From: Sabethes cyaneus
Taxonomy: Eukaryota > Arthropoda > Insecta > Diptera > Culicidae
NCBI RefSeq assembly: GCF_943734655.1
Contig: NC_071355.1
Coordinates: forward strand, 56,047,449-56,111,448
Direction of reading: 5' to 3'
Length of the DNA stretch: 64,000 bases
The position numbers were made by a program, and so were the translations under genes. The notes beneath the pieces were generated by a model. It searched no databases. It was not told the origin of the DNA and saw nothing but the letters and a program-made list of their open reading frames with translations. Of this stretch, positions 54,230 to 64,000 are shown piece by piece; position 1 is the first letter of the stretch; every line of letters starts with the position of its first letter.

Positions 54230-54515
54230 CCCCTTTAGTGCCTTCAGGGGCTAAGGTGTCGTCTAGGTTAGCAGGTACTGAGCCAAGCAGCTTATAGCAC
54301 TGCCTAGCAACAGACTTCAGTTGTAGATATCTTCTTTTAAATTGGGCTTTAGTCTCTATTGCTTTACATTTGTTTACGGCCCTTTTTAGCTCTTCTAATA
54401 TGGTTTGGATTTCCTTTATTTTCCTTACCTTAGTGCCTGGTTTATAATTGGCATGTTTTTTTAAATTAGCATGTAATTTCCCTAACGCATCTCCTGCTTT
54501 GAAAAATTCTTCCAT
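54171..54515 (-). CDS. Short ORF1, reduced or atypical Gag
   Basis: 114 codons from an ATG at 54,513-54,515, just downstream of the leader. The product is rich in Lys and predicted helical (LHANLKKHANYKPGTK, IKEIQTILEELKRA), with an acidic Gly/Ser-rich end that overlaps the start of pol. Usual Ty3/gypsy Gag proteins are several hundred residues with a capsid and often a CCHC knuckle. Neither is seen here. Either most of gag has been deleted and the element relies on Gag from relatives, or this is an unusually small structural protein. I do not recognise the sequence itself. Confidence 0.7.
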   Translation of the reverse strand: MEEFFKAGDALGKLHANLKKHANYKPGTKVRKIKEIQTILEELKRAVNKCKAIETKAQFKRRYLQLKSVARQCYKLLGSVPANLDDTLAPEGTKGGEGENSKIQDNEEGSQSKI

Positions 54516-54540
54516 TCCAGTGATAGTGCCTAAAACAAAA

Positions 54541-54558
54541 TTTTTTTTTTTTTTTTTT
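54541..54558. repeat. Poly(T)18, poly(A) in the element sense
   Basis: An uninterrupted T run in the leader, followed in the element sense by TTTTGTTTTAGGC, which resembles a splice acceptor upstream of the ORF1 ATG. Homopolymers this long are unstable, so its length may vary between copies. Confidence 0.8.
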
Positions 54559-54660
54559 GTAAAGTAATTTATATTCTTCTTTTTTTACTAATGGATACTT
54601 CCCAATTATTTCTCTGGTTATATTTGAGATGTTCTATGGTCATCACATTTGACATTTTTT

Positions 54661-54680
54661 GACTCCTGGCAGGATCGCCA
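54661..54680 (-). promoter_or_regulatory. Primer-binding site for tRNA-Arg
   Basis: The 20 nt directly inside the 5' LTR, TGGCGATCCTGCCAGGAGTC in the element sense, are complementary to the CCA end of an insect tRNA-Arg (ACG-type) as I recall its 3' sequence. No gap separates it from the LTR. This sets where minus-strand DNA synthesis starts. Confidence 0.85.
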
Positions 54681-54926
54681 TGCAATATTCTTGGGATATG
54701 GCGGTTCGGTTTGGAGTAAGAATACTAGATGTGGTCCTCGTAACGTGTCGTTCTCGACTATATTGTACTGAAATATTTCTTCCTATGCTATGTGTCGTAC
54801 GTTTTACGCTATGCGCTGTGTCAGCGTATAATTGTCACCGTTCGACGCGGTACAGTCCGTTTACGCTTATACAGCATAACCGATCCGCGTCGCGCTGAAC
54901 CATTTCAATCATGAGCGTCCACCACA
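54681..54926 (-). repeat. 5' LTR (element sense)
   Basis: 246 bp, apparently identical to the LTR at 50,290-50,535. It should hold the promoter for genomic RNA, but I cannot place a TATA box or start site with confidence. Confidence 0.95.
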
Positions 54927-54930
54927 TCGG

Positions 54931-55360
54931 TACAAGTGCCGAATAGCAAGATTTGTTAAATTCGTTATAATCTTATCGATCTGGCAACCGTGCGAGATGA
55001 TTTTGACACCTGGCAGTGCTCCCATTTCATATGTAAAATTGAACCGGAGGTGTGCCGCATGATATCTTTGAAGTGCCACGGCACAATGTGCTGAGTGTCC
55101 GACCCCATGGAATTGACTCTTATGCAAAACCTTGAACAATGTCACTTACATGTTTAACGCTTATTGAACAGTAAGTGCGTACGATATGCGATTTTCAGCA
55201 ATTCAAAACTGACCAGAGAGCACATAGAGTAGTATTGGGCGTTGAAGGCATAAAGATTTTCCAGCTTTTTACGCGCCATAATAGCGGTGAAAGTGGCAGA
55301 GGTGGGACAGAGATCGAGCAGAGCTAGAACCGGAAAGGAGCAACTCCCGGCGGAACTCTG
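54931..55360. other. No recognised feature
   Basis: The first bases continue the pre-insertion sequence found left of the element (GTGCCGATT-TCGG-TACAAGTGCCG). Nothing else assigned. Confidence 0.4.
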
Positions 55361-55365
55361 CAGGA

Positions 55366-55790
55366 ATGGCCAAGAACCGCCAGCAACGACACATCACTGG
55401 ATGGTTTCAGGGGTTTGGTAGAGAGCTGCCGGATGAGTGGATTGAGGGTGTGGTTTGTCCCATCTACAGAAAGGGGGATCGGATAGATTGCTGCAATTAC
55501 CGCAGCATAACGCTGGTCAAAGCAGATTTTGTTACATCGTCTATCCTCGGTGGCAGGAAAGTTCGTAGGGTAATACCAGGTGGGCTTTATGGAGGCCCGT
55601 GCTACTACGGATCAAATTTATACTCTTCGGTAGGTCATCCAGATGTGTCGGGAGTACAACCCACCATATTTTTGTGAATTCCGGGGCAGCATACGATTCA
55701 GTCGGACGCGAACAGCTCTGGCAGGTCGTGCGGTTTTCCGTACACAGCGACGTGTCCGATATAGAGCTGGACTGGAGCGAGTGATGTTGT
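55366..55790 (+). pseudogene. RTE/I-type reverse transcriptase fragment
   Basis: The plus strand reads LPDEWIEGVVCPIYRKGDRI and DCCNYRSITLVKA, the first RT blocks of this non-LTR type, then after a frameshift THHIFVNSGAAYDSVGREQL, the block with the first Asp site (usual DFKAAYD changed to NSGAAYD). The sequence between is shortened. It belongs with the fragments at 245-405 and 41,756-42,478. Confidence 0.75.
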
Positions 55791-55794
55791 GTTG

Positions 55795-56072
55795 CGTGCG
55801 TGTTTTGGGGGCACTCTCTTTGCTCTCTTTGCTGTTTTTTATTGATTAATTTTTATGAATCCCTGAATGCCGCCACAGAACAGAAATGGAAGTCCAAACG
55901 ATTCGGCGATCAAAACTGGTAACAGCGTCTTTTTTGTTTTTATTTTTCTTTGGGAAGGTTTTCGCATAGAAGCAAATAACAGCAATATAAGCAGAACGCT
56001 CACTGCCAATCGCATAGCAGCTTTCACATGCTTTCGTGTGCATTCACATGCGTTTGTGTGTTTTCGTGGAAA
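55795..56072. other. Unassigned, next to the long-TIR element
   Basis: Contains TTCACATGCTTTCGTGTGCA and CATGCGTTTGTGTGTTTTCG, an imperfect short tandem motif. No gene seen. Confidence 0.4.
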
Positions 56073-57119
56073 AAATCAGAGGGGTTGTGTACAAGACACG
56101 ACCGCATATATAGGTGACGCAGGACTACGTAAGTGTCTTTGTAGTGATAGTAGCATGTATTCATGCTTGTAATCATTCGATTCTTCATGTATACATGCTA
56201 TATGCAACATATATACATGCTACATGCGTTGTATGTAACATTTATCAAAGTAGTAACATTGCATACGTTCAATTCTCAAAAGATTGTACATTTGAAAACA
56301 ATTTAACAAAATCAAGAACACAAACTATTGCTTTCCTGCTACCTTACTGAAATTAAAGATTGTTTTTATTACCCATGGTTCCCCACGTTGAAGGGATTTT
56401 ACCAATTCAATCCTATTTTATCAACAGCATATCTTTTCACTACACTTCTAATGAAACGGCAAGTAGTATATACACAGCTGCACATATACAGCTGTAGTAT
56501 ATTTTTCCAACACAGATATCAAATTTGCCGAGGTTTAATCGTCTCGCAGTAAAGAATTTGCGATCTGTTAGGACAATGAACTTGTGTCATTTTTTCTGGC
56601 ACACTTCCCTAACACAGACATCAAATTGGACTAGGTTTAATCGCGTACGTAAGAAATTTGTTGGTACGAGGGGCCTTGTCACTCTTTCTGGCATACTTCC
56701 CAAGCAAGGACATCAAAACGGTCTAGGTTTAACCGCGGTGTTAAGAAATCTTGTTGAAATGAGGAGACTTTGTCACTTGTTTTGGCTTACTTCCCAAGCA
56801 CAGATATCAAATTTGTATAGGTTTAGATCATCGTAAAGAATCTTCCAACCAATCACAAAGCGAGAATTCAGGTAAAACATAGGTTCATTATTTTCAATTT
56901 TTCAATAGTTCAACATCAAGAATCCATACTTTTCTTCATTTGGGTCAATTCTTAGAAGATTTTCCGATCGATTGGTGTAAGAATATTGAAAATCGATCGG
57001 AAAACCGCTGAGCTATTAGCGCTCAAAACCTTTCATTTTTCGTGACGCTAGAATTTTTCGATTTTTTGGAATGACACCCTATCTCAAAACTTGCCGTAAG
57101 ACGTAGTCCTACGTCAAAA
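56073..57119 (+). mobile_element. Long-TIR element, copy B (inverted relative to copy A)
   Basis: 56,073-57,119 is the reverse complement of 32,382-33,442 with modest divergence. It runs from AATCAGAGGGGTTGTGTACA to CGTAAGACGTAGTCCTACGT at the right end. The left side has only a diverged terminal word (GTGACGCAGGACTACG near 56,114). It lacks the pyrimidine tract present in copy A. Short Cys/Phe-rich frames inside are not recognisable proteins. Confidence 0.7.
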
Positions 57120-57780
57120 GTGACTCGCTACCGCCAGGTTCGCTAGTATCTGTAGAAAGTAGCATGTATAAAGTACACTGTTCACTACTCGTTTTACATT
57201 TACCGAAGCGGACGGTTTACCGAGATTTACTATAGCTATTTGACTTTTAGCAATAGCCCGTGGTAGATCAACGGATCTCGGGGTTGCTCAAGGGACTTAT
57301 TTCTTCCGCAGGCGATAGCCCGATTGGGGTCGCATTGAGTACTCTAAGTCTGAACTCAGAATGGCTTGCTTTATTATTTGAAGGATTTGCTTTTATAGTT
57401 AAATTTTGGTGAAAAATATCGGTAATGCATATCGATATTTTCCTTATTCTAAATGCATTCTTAAAGCTAAAAAGAGATAGACTATTGGGACAGAAAGATT
57501 CTTTGTTCGATACATTTGGTTCTGGAATTGTAATTCGAATCCTTACACCGAGTCACATAGGCCACCGACGGGTCGGAGAGCCAGCTCACCAGAATGCGTG
57601 CACTTGTGAAGTGTATGCATGGCGCTAGTGCTTGCGTTCGGTGCCCGCCGTGTGTCTCAATACGGTCGGAGTTGTCTGTTTTGTTTTGCCTGTTGCATAA
57701 TATTTATTTACATGATGATGTGCATGGCTAGGGTAGAGTACGGATGGTACACATGTACGTGTTTGGATTTATACTTACAC
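57120..57780. other. No recognised feature
   Basis: Unique-looking. Isolated frames at 57,425-57,628 and 57,619-57,858 lack motifs. Confidence 0.35.
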
Positions 57781-57784
57781 TTCT

Positions 57785-57915
57785 GTGATGCCGCCCTAAA
57801 TTGTATCGATAAATCTAATATCGATGCTTCACGAACGATATATCGACGGTATCGATAAAGCGGCGGATTTGATATTGATAATCAATTATCGATACTTTCG
57901 GGAATTTTGCCCAAT
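57785..57915. mobile_element. TATCGATA-rich element, copy 2
   Basis: Contains TATCGATAAA, AATATCGATGC, GATATATCGACGGTATCGAT and ATTATCGATACTTTC within 110 bp, and ends GCCCAATCCTAGAACACAAG, the mirror image of the junction CACATAGGATTGGGCGAT at 49,028. The end word CTAGGATTGGGC is therefore a terminal repeat. Confidence 0.55.
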
Positions 57916-58825
57916 CCTAGAACACAAGCAATAGTTTGCTTCCTGCTACCTTACAGAAATTAAAGAATGTTTTTATTACCAATGGTTCCCTCACGTTGAG
58001 GCGGTTTTACCAATTCAATCCCATTTTATCAACAGCACATCTTTTCACTACACTTCCTAAGAAATGGCAAACATGTGTTTCCACACAGAATCATATTATA
58101 ACCGAAGACCGAACACTACAGCTGTAGCGCACTTTTCCAACACAGATAATAAATTCGCATAGGATTAATCGTCTCGCTGTAAAAAATTGCGATCTGTTGG
58201 GACAAGGAACTGTTCTAATTTTTCTGGTTCACTGGCCGAACACAGACATCATGTTGGACTAGGTTTAAGGTTAAGGTTAAGGTTAAGGTTGTAAGAAATT
58301 TGTTGGCACGAGGGGCCTTTGTCACTCTTTCTGGCATACTTCCCAAGCAAGGACATCAAAATGGTCTAGCGGAGCTAAGAAATCTTGTTGAGACGAGAGA
58401 ACTTTGTCGCTTGTTTTGGCTTACTTCCCATGGACAGATATCACATTGGTATACGTTTAGATCGTGGTAAAGAATCTTCGACCTGTTGAAACGGGGAGAT
58501 TTTATCACTTTTTTCTAAAATCACGTAAAAACAATGATGATGTCTTTCCCAACCACAAAACGAGGATTTCCAGTTGGACAATGCTTCATTATTTTCAATT
58601 TTGCAATAGAACGCATTTTAAAATCAATAGGGTTCATTATAAATGAACGCGCAGTAGATTTTCCTATCAATTTGCGTAAAAATATTTAAAATTGATCTGA
58701 ATACCGCAAAGCTATTAGCGCTCAAAATCTTTCATTTTTTCGTGACGCATTTTTCGATTTTCTGGAATGGCACCCATATCTCAAACCTTGCCGTAAGACA
58801 CAGTCCTGCGTCAAAAAGTTTAACG
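57916..58825 (+). mobile_element. Long-TIR element, copy C
   Basis: 57,916-58,480 repeats the inner part of copy B in the same orientation (GCTTCCTGCTACCTTACAGA, CATCTTTTCACTACACTTCC). 58,492-58,825 matches the right arm of copy A (33,945-34,289) and ends CTTGCCGTAAGAC, AGTCCTGCGTCAAAAAG. The left end is replaced by the TATCGATA-rich element. It leads directly into segmental duplication copy 2. Confidence 0.65.
58264..58290 (+). repeat. GGTTAA microsatellite, about four units
   Basis: A run of TTAAGG units lies where copy B has TTTAATCGCGTACG. It is a local expansion of GGTTTAA at the edge of the repeat. Confidence 0.8.
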
Positions 58826-61800
58826 AGTTTAACGTTGCGATAACAGAAATGCTCGTTTTCATGAATAATAGAATTTAGACTAGCTGTATGTTCGGCATTC
58901 TGGATTGGTTTTTACCGTTTTTATGAAGCATAGTGGAATAGAGGAACGAATGAATTAATAAAAAAATGAAACCATCAACCTGTTTAGTCTTTACAGTTTA
59001 AGAAAACTGCATGTACACATCCATAGAGCAGCAACAATTTAAACTTATTTCACCTGTTTGTGGCTAGTTCCATACCAGGTAACCTATCATTTATCCTTGC
59101 GGCCTTCGCTCACTACCTACGCACCCAAGCAACCCAAAAGGATAATAATGATAAAGAAAGCCGTAAAGAATCTATGAGCAACACACACCCAAAGCGTCAG
59201 AAGTTCAAGCCTCATTTGGATTTACGATCTGCAAAGAATTTTCAAATTCCGTAGTACATCTCCGAAGCATCCACCAGCACACAACATAGCAGAAGCACAC
59301 CAACCCAACCGCTCGGAATCGGAACGACGAAACGCACAGCAAAACCCTCATAATACGAATTCAATGCTCGACTTTCACTCTCAACATGTTCTCAACGCAC
59401 AACATCGCACCTTATTTCTCTCGAACCTTTCCATTTATGCCGGCTCTCGTATTTTCCGCTCTCTCATTTTCCTTTTAAAACGGACGATTTGAAAACCTTG
59501 CCCGCTGCTGCAGCATCGGCCTTCCCTAGCGCAACCCACAATAAGCATAAACCGTACAGGGATGCACATCGAACGGAGCGCGCGTAGATGTTGAGAGAGG
59601 ACGAAAAATACCAACCGACGAAGGCTGATGCTTTGACATCGACATCATCATGACAAGAGATTGATTGATCCGACTGGAGAGCGTTCAGACAGTACGTTCC
59701 ACACTGATGTGAATGGTGATGTGCGTTCAATAGCATATTCTCTCTCTCCCTAAAGTGCGCTCAATTTCTCTCTTTCTCTTGCGCCGTTTGTATGCACACT
59801 TTCGTTTCGTTTACATCGAACAGAACATGCTGCCTTGGAGTGCGTTCTGGCGTGCGTGCGAGGGGGGTTCTGACCTCTCGCTGTTTCGGGTTTTGTTCCG
59901 GGAGGCAGTCTAGGTTCGCCGCGCAATCGGAGCGGAAGTGTTGGATTTTTGAACTGCGAGTTACGGAGTACGGTTTCGAGAGGCGAATACGTTTTCTCGA
60001 TTCGCGATTACGAATTACGAATCCGCAAGCGGGGGTCCCCGAGTGTGTCATCGATAGTGACCAAAAACAAAACAATCAGGAAATAAAAAGGATAATCACA
60101 CCGGAGTGAAACGGTGCGTTGGCGTTTTGGTGGAAAACTAGGAATGCTGCAAGCGACGTTGAAGCCCACTCGCGGACAGGTGGATTTTGGGAAAGATTCT
60201 AGCACCTGGAATTGATTGACAGCCGAAAGTGAAAATTTGCGGAAATTTTGAGTGGAGTTCTTTAAAAATTGTTGATTCGTGAATCGTTTCCTAGAGCTCT
60301 TACTTAGTAGTAGTATAGAAAGTGTGTGCGTGTTACATTTCTGTTACGCAGCAAGAGTGTTGAAAAATTGTGCTATGTTGCATAAAGAAAAATAATTGGT
60401 AAAGTGAGAAACTTTGTTGTTCGTTAGAAATTGCTTCGCTAGCTGTACCTTAGGATTATTGTACATTTATCGTAGATCAGTAAGGTAAGATATCGTAATT
60501 GAGTACAAATTCTCTACGCCTAAGTGGCAAACATAATAACAGCTAGCTTTCACGCTAAGTAGAAGTTAGCGAAATAACAAACTGTTTCGAAAAGTTTTCG
60601 AAATACTTCCGATAACAAGCTTGCTCTGCTGTTGGAAGACCCTCCAATCTGACAAGGGAAAATCAACAAGAAAAAAATATTTTTGTTTGTCCAACTATTT
60701 TGAGTCAGATAATAACAGAAATGTTCCGGTGGTTTACCTTTCCACCTTGGGCTCGGTGATCGCGATGGGCCGTTAACATTGCAGAAGGCCAATTCGGAAT
60801 GCTGGTAAACATGCCACAATCAATCATTGTCAGCTCGACTCAAAACTCATCGCCGGAAGTTTTTTCCGCTATAAACTTTGTAATCTCAGCACCATCGGTG
60901 ATGTGCTATCAAATCGGCAGTATATATATGTATATAGAAAAGTTTCTAGATCGATTGGCAACTGTAAAGGATTCGCTCCTGACAGTATCGGCAGCCAGCC
61001 TGTATGCAGCGGGGCTCTTCTGCCAGGCCACTACTGGTGTGCCAGCCAGCCAGTCGACAGCGCGCGGCAGTGGCCTCCGGAGCCGAACAGTTGAAAAATG
61101 GAGCATGAATTTTATGTAGCAACTTGCAAGGACGACGGACTTTGGCTGCCGGCTGCGGAAGAAAGATATATATTATATTGTGTACCGAAGAAATTGGATA
61201 CTTTGTCGATTGGATGATTTCACGTAGAGAATTAAGTGAAAGGTACTTTCTGAAATTGAATGCGGTTAGAATTTTTGATCAAAATGAATGTCCATCTCGT
61301 TAGGACGGCCGTACACTGAGAACGGTTTTCAACATATTTTGTTTTGTTTAAAAGAAAATCGTAAAATGAGGTTTGAGGCTAACTTTTGCACTTTTGTTCT
61401 ATAAAAAGCAATAATAATTTTCCTTTGTGGGAAAAGTAAGCACAATCCATTATTTTTATTGCGTTTTGAAACCTCTGAATAGCTTTGCAGATCGTTTACT
61501 AATTGTGAAAATCCTGCATACAACCATATTCGTCGGAAAGCAAAAATTTGCAATCAGCGTGCTGCAGCTCAATTCAACATAGATTTGGTGTTTTGCATCC
61601 ATGCTTGTAACTCAACTAATATAACATATGAATCACATATCAAAACAATGTTTACTAGTTTGTTGACAGTTAAATGCACTTTAAATGAAAAACCCGCAGA
61701 TACGTTGAAATTGAATCATCACGCTATAAACAGAAACAAAACAGTATCCGAAGCATTGACAGTAGTGCTGAATGGCACTGTAAGTTAGATTCGCGATCAA

Positions 61801-61867
61801 CTGAGGTTTTTTTCGAGCAGAAAATTTTATGGATTTACACTGGATTTGTTGGTGATACCTGATACCT
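58826..61867 (+). repeat. Segmental duplication, copy 2
   Basis: Direct-orientation partner of 34,290-37,427. Positions 59,739-61,788 correspond base for base in spacing to 35,221-37,270. Differences seen are single substitutions (for example CACCGGCACA / CACCAGCACA near 59,275) and a small rearranged patch near 59,790 (CGTCGTTGCATACACT / CGTTTGTATGCACACT). At the 3' edge it joins the SINE body earlier than copy 1 does, because a stretch before the SINE is missing here. Confidence 0.85.
59748..60484 (+). other. Possible noncoding first exon, copy 2
   Basis: Same exon-like sequence as 35,230-35,966, with the donor AAG|GTAAGATAT preserved at 60,484/60,485. Whether one or both copies are transcribed cannot be told from sequence. 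Confidence 0.3.
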
Positions 61868-62008
61868 GAAAGGTGCTCATTTAACAAGCTAGTCGTCTTA
61901 GGTTTGAATCTTGGCTGGGCTATGCTTGCTAGATAAAGTCAGTAGGATCGTCGTACTAGCCCCGTAATTATCCTATACTTTAACACTCGACTGGGAAGTT
62001 TGTAAATA
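61868..62008 (+). mobile_element. SINE, partial copy at the duplication edge
   Basis: B-box GGTTTGAATCT and the body TCAGTAGGATCGTCGTACTA are the same as at 37,474-37,580, but the A-box region and the 3' tail are missing. It shares the duplication edge, so it was probably copied with it. Confidence 0.7.
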
Positions 62009-62695
62009 AAAACCTGATTTTATCCACCTAATGGTGAAAGGAACCTTTGTTATACGGTCTTACTTGCTATTTGAGATAGATATCGACACGTCTTCGGAAA
62101 ATAATTCATCTATTGGCAGCACTTATAAATTTTGATAATTCCTTTTCTCATGAAATTGCTGAGTAAGTTGTTATTAATGTGGGTAAGTGCAAGAAAAATT
62201 AAGTTGTAAGAAGAAATATTATTCTTTAAAATATACATTTCGTAGTAAAGGTCCAGTTTATAGGTTTTTGAACTATGCATAATTTCCTGTAATGCCATTC
62301 TATTTGGTTCATATCAATAAAGTTTTCTTGAATAAATTTCATCAATTTTTATTAACCTTCGGTTACTCACGCTGCTGTATTTTGTACAACATGTGTAGGT
62401 TTTTGAATGCCATATTGTTATATAGTTACAAATCATTGTTTAACTAACGTATATTCTTCAATAAACTTGTTATGAGCAAAATGTCAGAAATATTCGATGC
62501 ATTAATACTTTAAATTGTTAGGAAAACAGATCAGCATAAACCGACCGAAAATCACAGAAACGATGCAAGCAGCATGTGAGGTGTACCGCAATTGGCCCCA
62601 ACTGGCATTTTATCTCGTTTCTTCATATAAAAAAATGGTGACTGTATGCAGCAAAACTATCAGCAAATGTAAAATGTTTAAAATGTAGCCGTCTG
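62009..62695. other. No recognised feature
   Basis: AT-rich and unassigned. Confidence 0.4.
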
Positions 62696-62699
62696 TTAG

Positions 62700-63182
62700 T
62701 AGTCGAATAATTCGGAGTCAAAATTAGGGTGTTTTTTATAATCAAAGTTCTACAGATCCTAAACAAGCAGACATAGAGGTATACTACATTTAGTAAAGTT
62801 GTGTATTTTTACTATTTGTACAACTTTGTAATACATGAAAAAGTCATACAACAATTACAAAAAAAGCTAAAATAGAAAAACTGATTTTACATGTGCATTT
62901 AAAATAAATCTCTTCAAATCTTTAAAATAAATAAAATTCTCTATCTTCGCTAAAGAGATAGAAGATTAATGTCTTCAGCAAAATTTCTTGTAATAATATG
63001 CTCTAAGACTTCGCAGAACACATCAATGTGTTATATTGAAACTGAAGAAAAATATTTTTTTTATTTTACTTTTAGGGGGATTAGCCAAAATTTAAATGCT
63101 ACCAGACGATAGAGCATTTAATTTCAAAACACTCTTCCAAAGGTTTGATAAACTTAAAACCAAGTTTTCCTAGTCAAAAATC
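62700..63182 (+). repeat. Dispersed repeat shared with the 38.5-kb pogo-like element
   Basis: TTTACTATTTGTACAACTTT, TGTGTTATATTGAAACTGAA and AAACTTAAAACCAAGTTTTC occur in the same order at 38,700-39,145. The TA-flanked ends are not present here, so this is an internal fragment or an independent host of the same sequence. Confidence 0.65.
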
Positions 63183-64000
63183 TAGCGCGCACGTTTTCTT
63201 TGGTTTTGGGCTATTGTGCGCGCGAGTAACGGTGTTACAAAAGTTGGCGCGTGTTCGACGGTTAATATCTTTTGACCGGAAAAACCAATTCTTGTGAAGT
63301 TTTGCATATATATTCGTAGTGTCAAAACCTCTCGTTTGACATTAAAATCATTGAAATTAGGCAAATTAACTTGGTTAAAATCATTATAAATTATAGTTAA
63401 TTTTGGTGTGGTGTATACGGTTGCTCATAACTTTCAAACTAAACGTCCAATCAAAAAACAATTCAATAGTGATCTATCCGGCTATATTACCTTTCAAATG
63501 AAACTAATTGCGCATAAATCGGTTTGGCCATCTCTGAGAAACAGGCGATCATTTGTACCTTGTCAAAACTGGTTTTTTAAGCGTAACTTTTAAACTGCAT
63601 ATTTGTTTTCGATGAAACTTGGTAGAAAGTTTGGCGATAGCAAGAGCTTTCATTTGGTACTAAGATTATTAAAATTGGTTGTGTAGTTCCGGAAAAAACC
63701 GTGTCACGTAGTTTTCACATTTTTGCCTATAACTTTTAAACGAAACGTCGTACCACGAAACAACTGAATGGTGATATACTAGGCATAAATACCTTTCAAA
63801 CAAAAGTAATAGCAGATGAATCGGTTCAGCCATCTCCGAGAAACAGGCGATAGAAAATGAGCTGCACACACATACATACACACACACACACACATACAGA
63901 CATTGCTCAATTCGTCGAACCCTATCGATTGGTATATGACACTTGGCCCTCCGGGCCTTGGTTCTATTTCGCGTTTTTCGACCAATTTCTAAACCTTTGT
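63183..64000 (+). repeat. Degenerate tandem-like repeat with CA microsatellite
   Basis: Several diverged units share ATAACTTTTAAACGAAACGT / ATAACTTTCAAACTAAACGT and CATCTCTGAGAAACAGGCGA / CATCTCCGAGAAACAGGCGA. A short ACACACAC run lies at about 63,877-63,893, then CATTGCTCAATTCGTCGAAC and TATATGACACTTGGCCCTCC. I recall this tail as widespread in insect repeats. It runs off the window. Confidence 0.6.

Larger units (their letters stand above)
50290..54926 (-). mobile_element. Ty3/gypsy LTR retrotransposon, full length, 4637 bp
   Basis: Two 246-bp LTRs that I read as identical bound the element. TCGG lies directly outside each (50,286-50,289 and 54,927-54,930), a 4-bp duplication. In the element sense the order is LTR, tRNA-Arg primer site, 165-bp leader with a poly(A) run, a 114-codon ORF1, PR-RT-RNase H-integrase, a 178-bp tail with a hairpin, and LTR. 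PR-RT-RH-IN order places it in Ty3/gypsy (Metaviridae). tRNA-Arg priming recalls the mdg1/412 group. No env frame is present. Identical LTRs and an open pol mean recent insertion. ORF1 is far shorter than a usual gag. Confidence 0.95.

Noticed and set aside
58264..58290. GGTTAA repeats as an interstitial telomere
   Set aside because: Only about four units, and the unit is not the insect TTAGG; dipterans lack that telomere repeat. It is an expansion inside copy C of the long-TIR element.
63865..63898. CA microsatellite as a notable feature
   Set aside because: Short dinucleotide run inside a common dispersed repeat; ordinary.

Overview
This 64 kb window looks like repeat-dominated euchromatin of a large dipteran genome, most probably a culicine mosquito. 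The evidence is the mix of decayed LOA-like, R1-clade, CR1/Jockey-type and RTE/I-type non-LTR retrotransposons, a tRNA-derived SINE, a mariner with an ITmD37-like transposase start, many foldback and MITE-like elements, and an insect Ty3/gypsy element primed by tRNA-Arg. No complete host protein-coding gene, tRNA or rRNA is recognisable. The species call is an inference.

Layout. 1-0.8 kb: fragments of an RTE/I-type non-LTR element. 1.0-6.2 kb: a SINE, a foldback element, two minisatellites, a dead CR1-type RT hit twice by a small palindromic MITE, and a MITE with 7-bp target duplications. 6.2-8.6 kb: mostly unique sequence ending in a possible small exon. 8.6-12.4 kb: a TA-flanked inverted-repeat element, a foldback with three levels of nested insertion, and another CR1-type RT. 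12.8-18.4 kb: a repeat with a hammerhead-like motif, then a long foldback whose centre holds a 2.9 kb R1-clade insertion bounded by a 13-bp target-site duplication. 19.5-28 kb: unique sequence, a pogo-like element holding an internally deleted mariner, and a composite repeat block. 28.8-29.7 kb: a GC-richer, possibly genic stretch. 30.4-32 kb: 5' half of a LOA-like element. 32.4-37.6 kb and 56-62 kb: related blocks with a nearly identical segment (constant offset 24,518 bp over at least 2 kb) that carries an exon-like noncoding sequence. 37.6-46.5 kb: more non-LTR remnants, TA-flanked elements, and a foldback filled with a 10-bp minisatellite.

The only element that looks young and nearly intact is the minus-strand Ty3/gypsy element at 50,290-54,926. 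It has 246-bp LTRs that I read as identical, a 4-bp TCGG duplication, a 20-nt primer-binding site and an uninterrupted 1171-residue PR-RT-RH-IN frame. Its first ORF is only 114 residues with no zinc knuckle, and a copy of its LTR-junction sequence sits in the loop of a hairpin just inside the 3' LTR.

The parts do not form a pathway. The window is a stratified record of insertions, and target-site duplications plus interrupted reading frames allow several insertions to be ordered. The items most worth following up are the gag-poor gypsy element and its hairpin, the 24.5-kb-spaced duplication, and the hammerhead-like motif.
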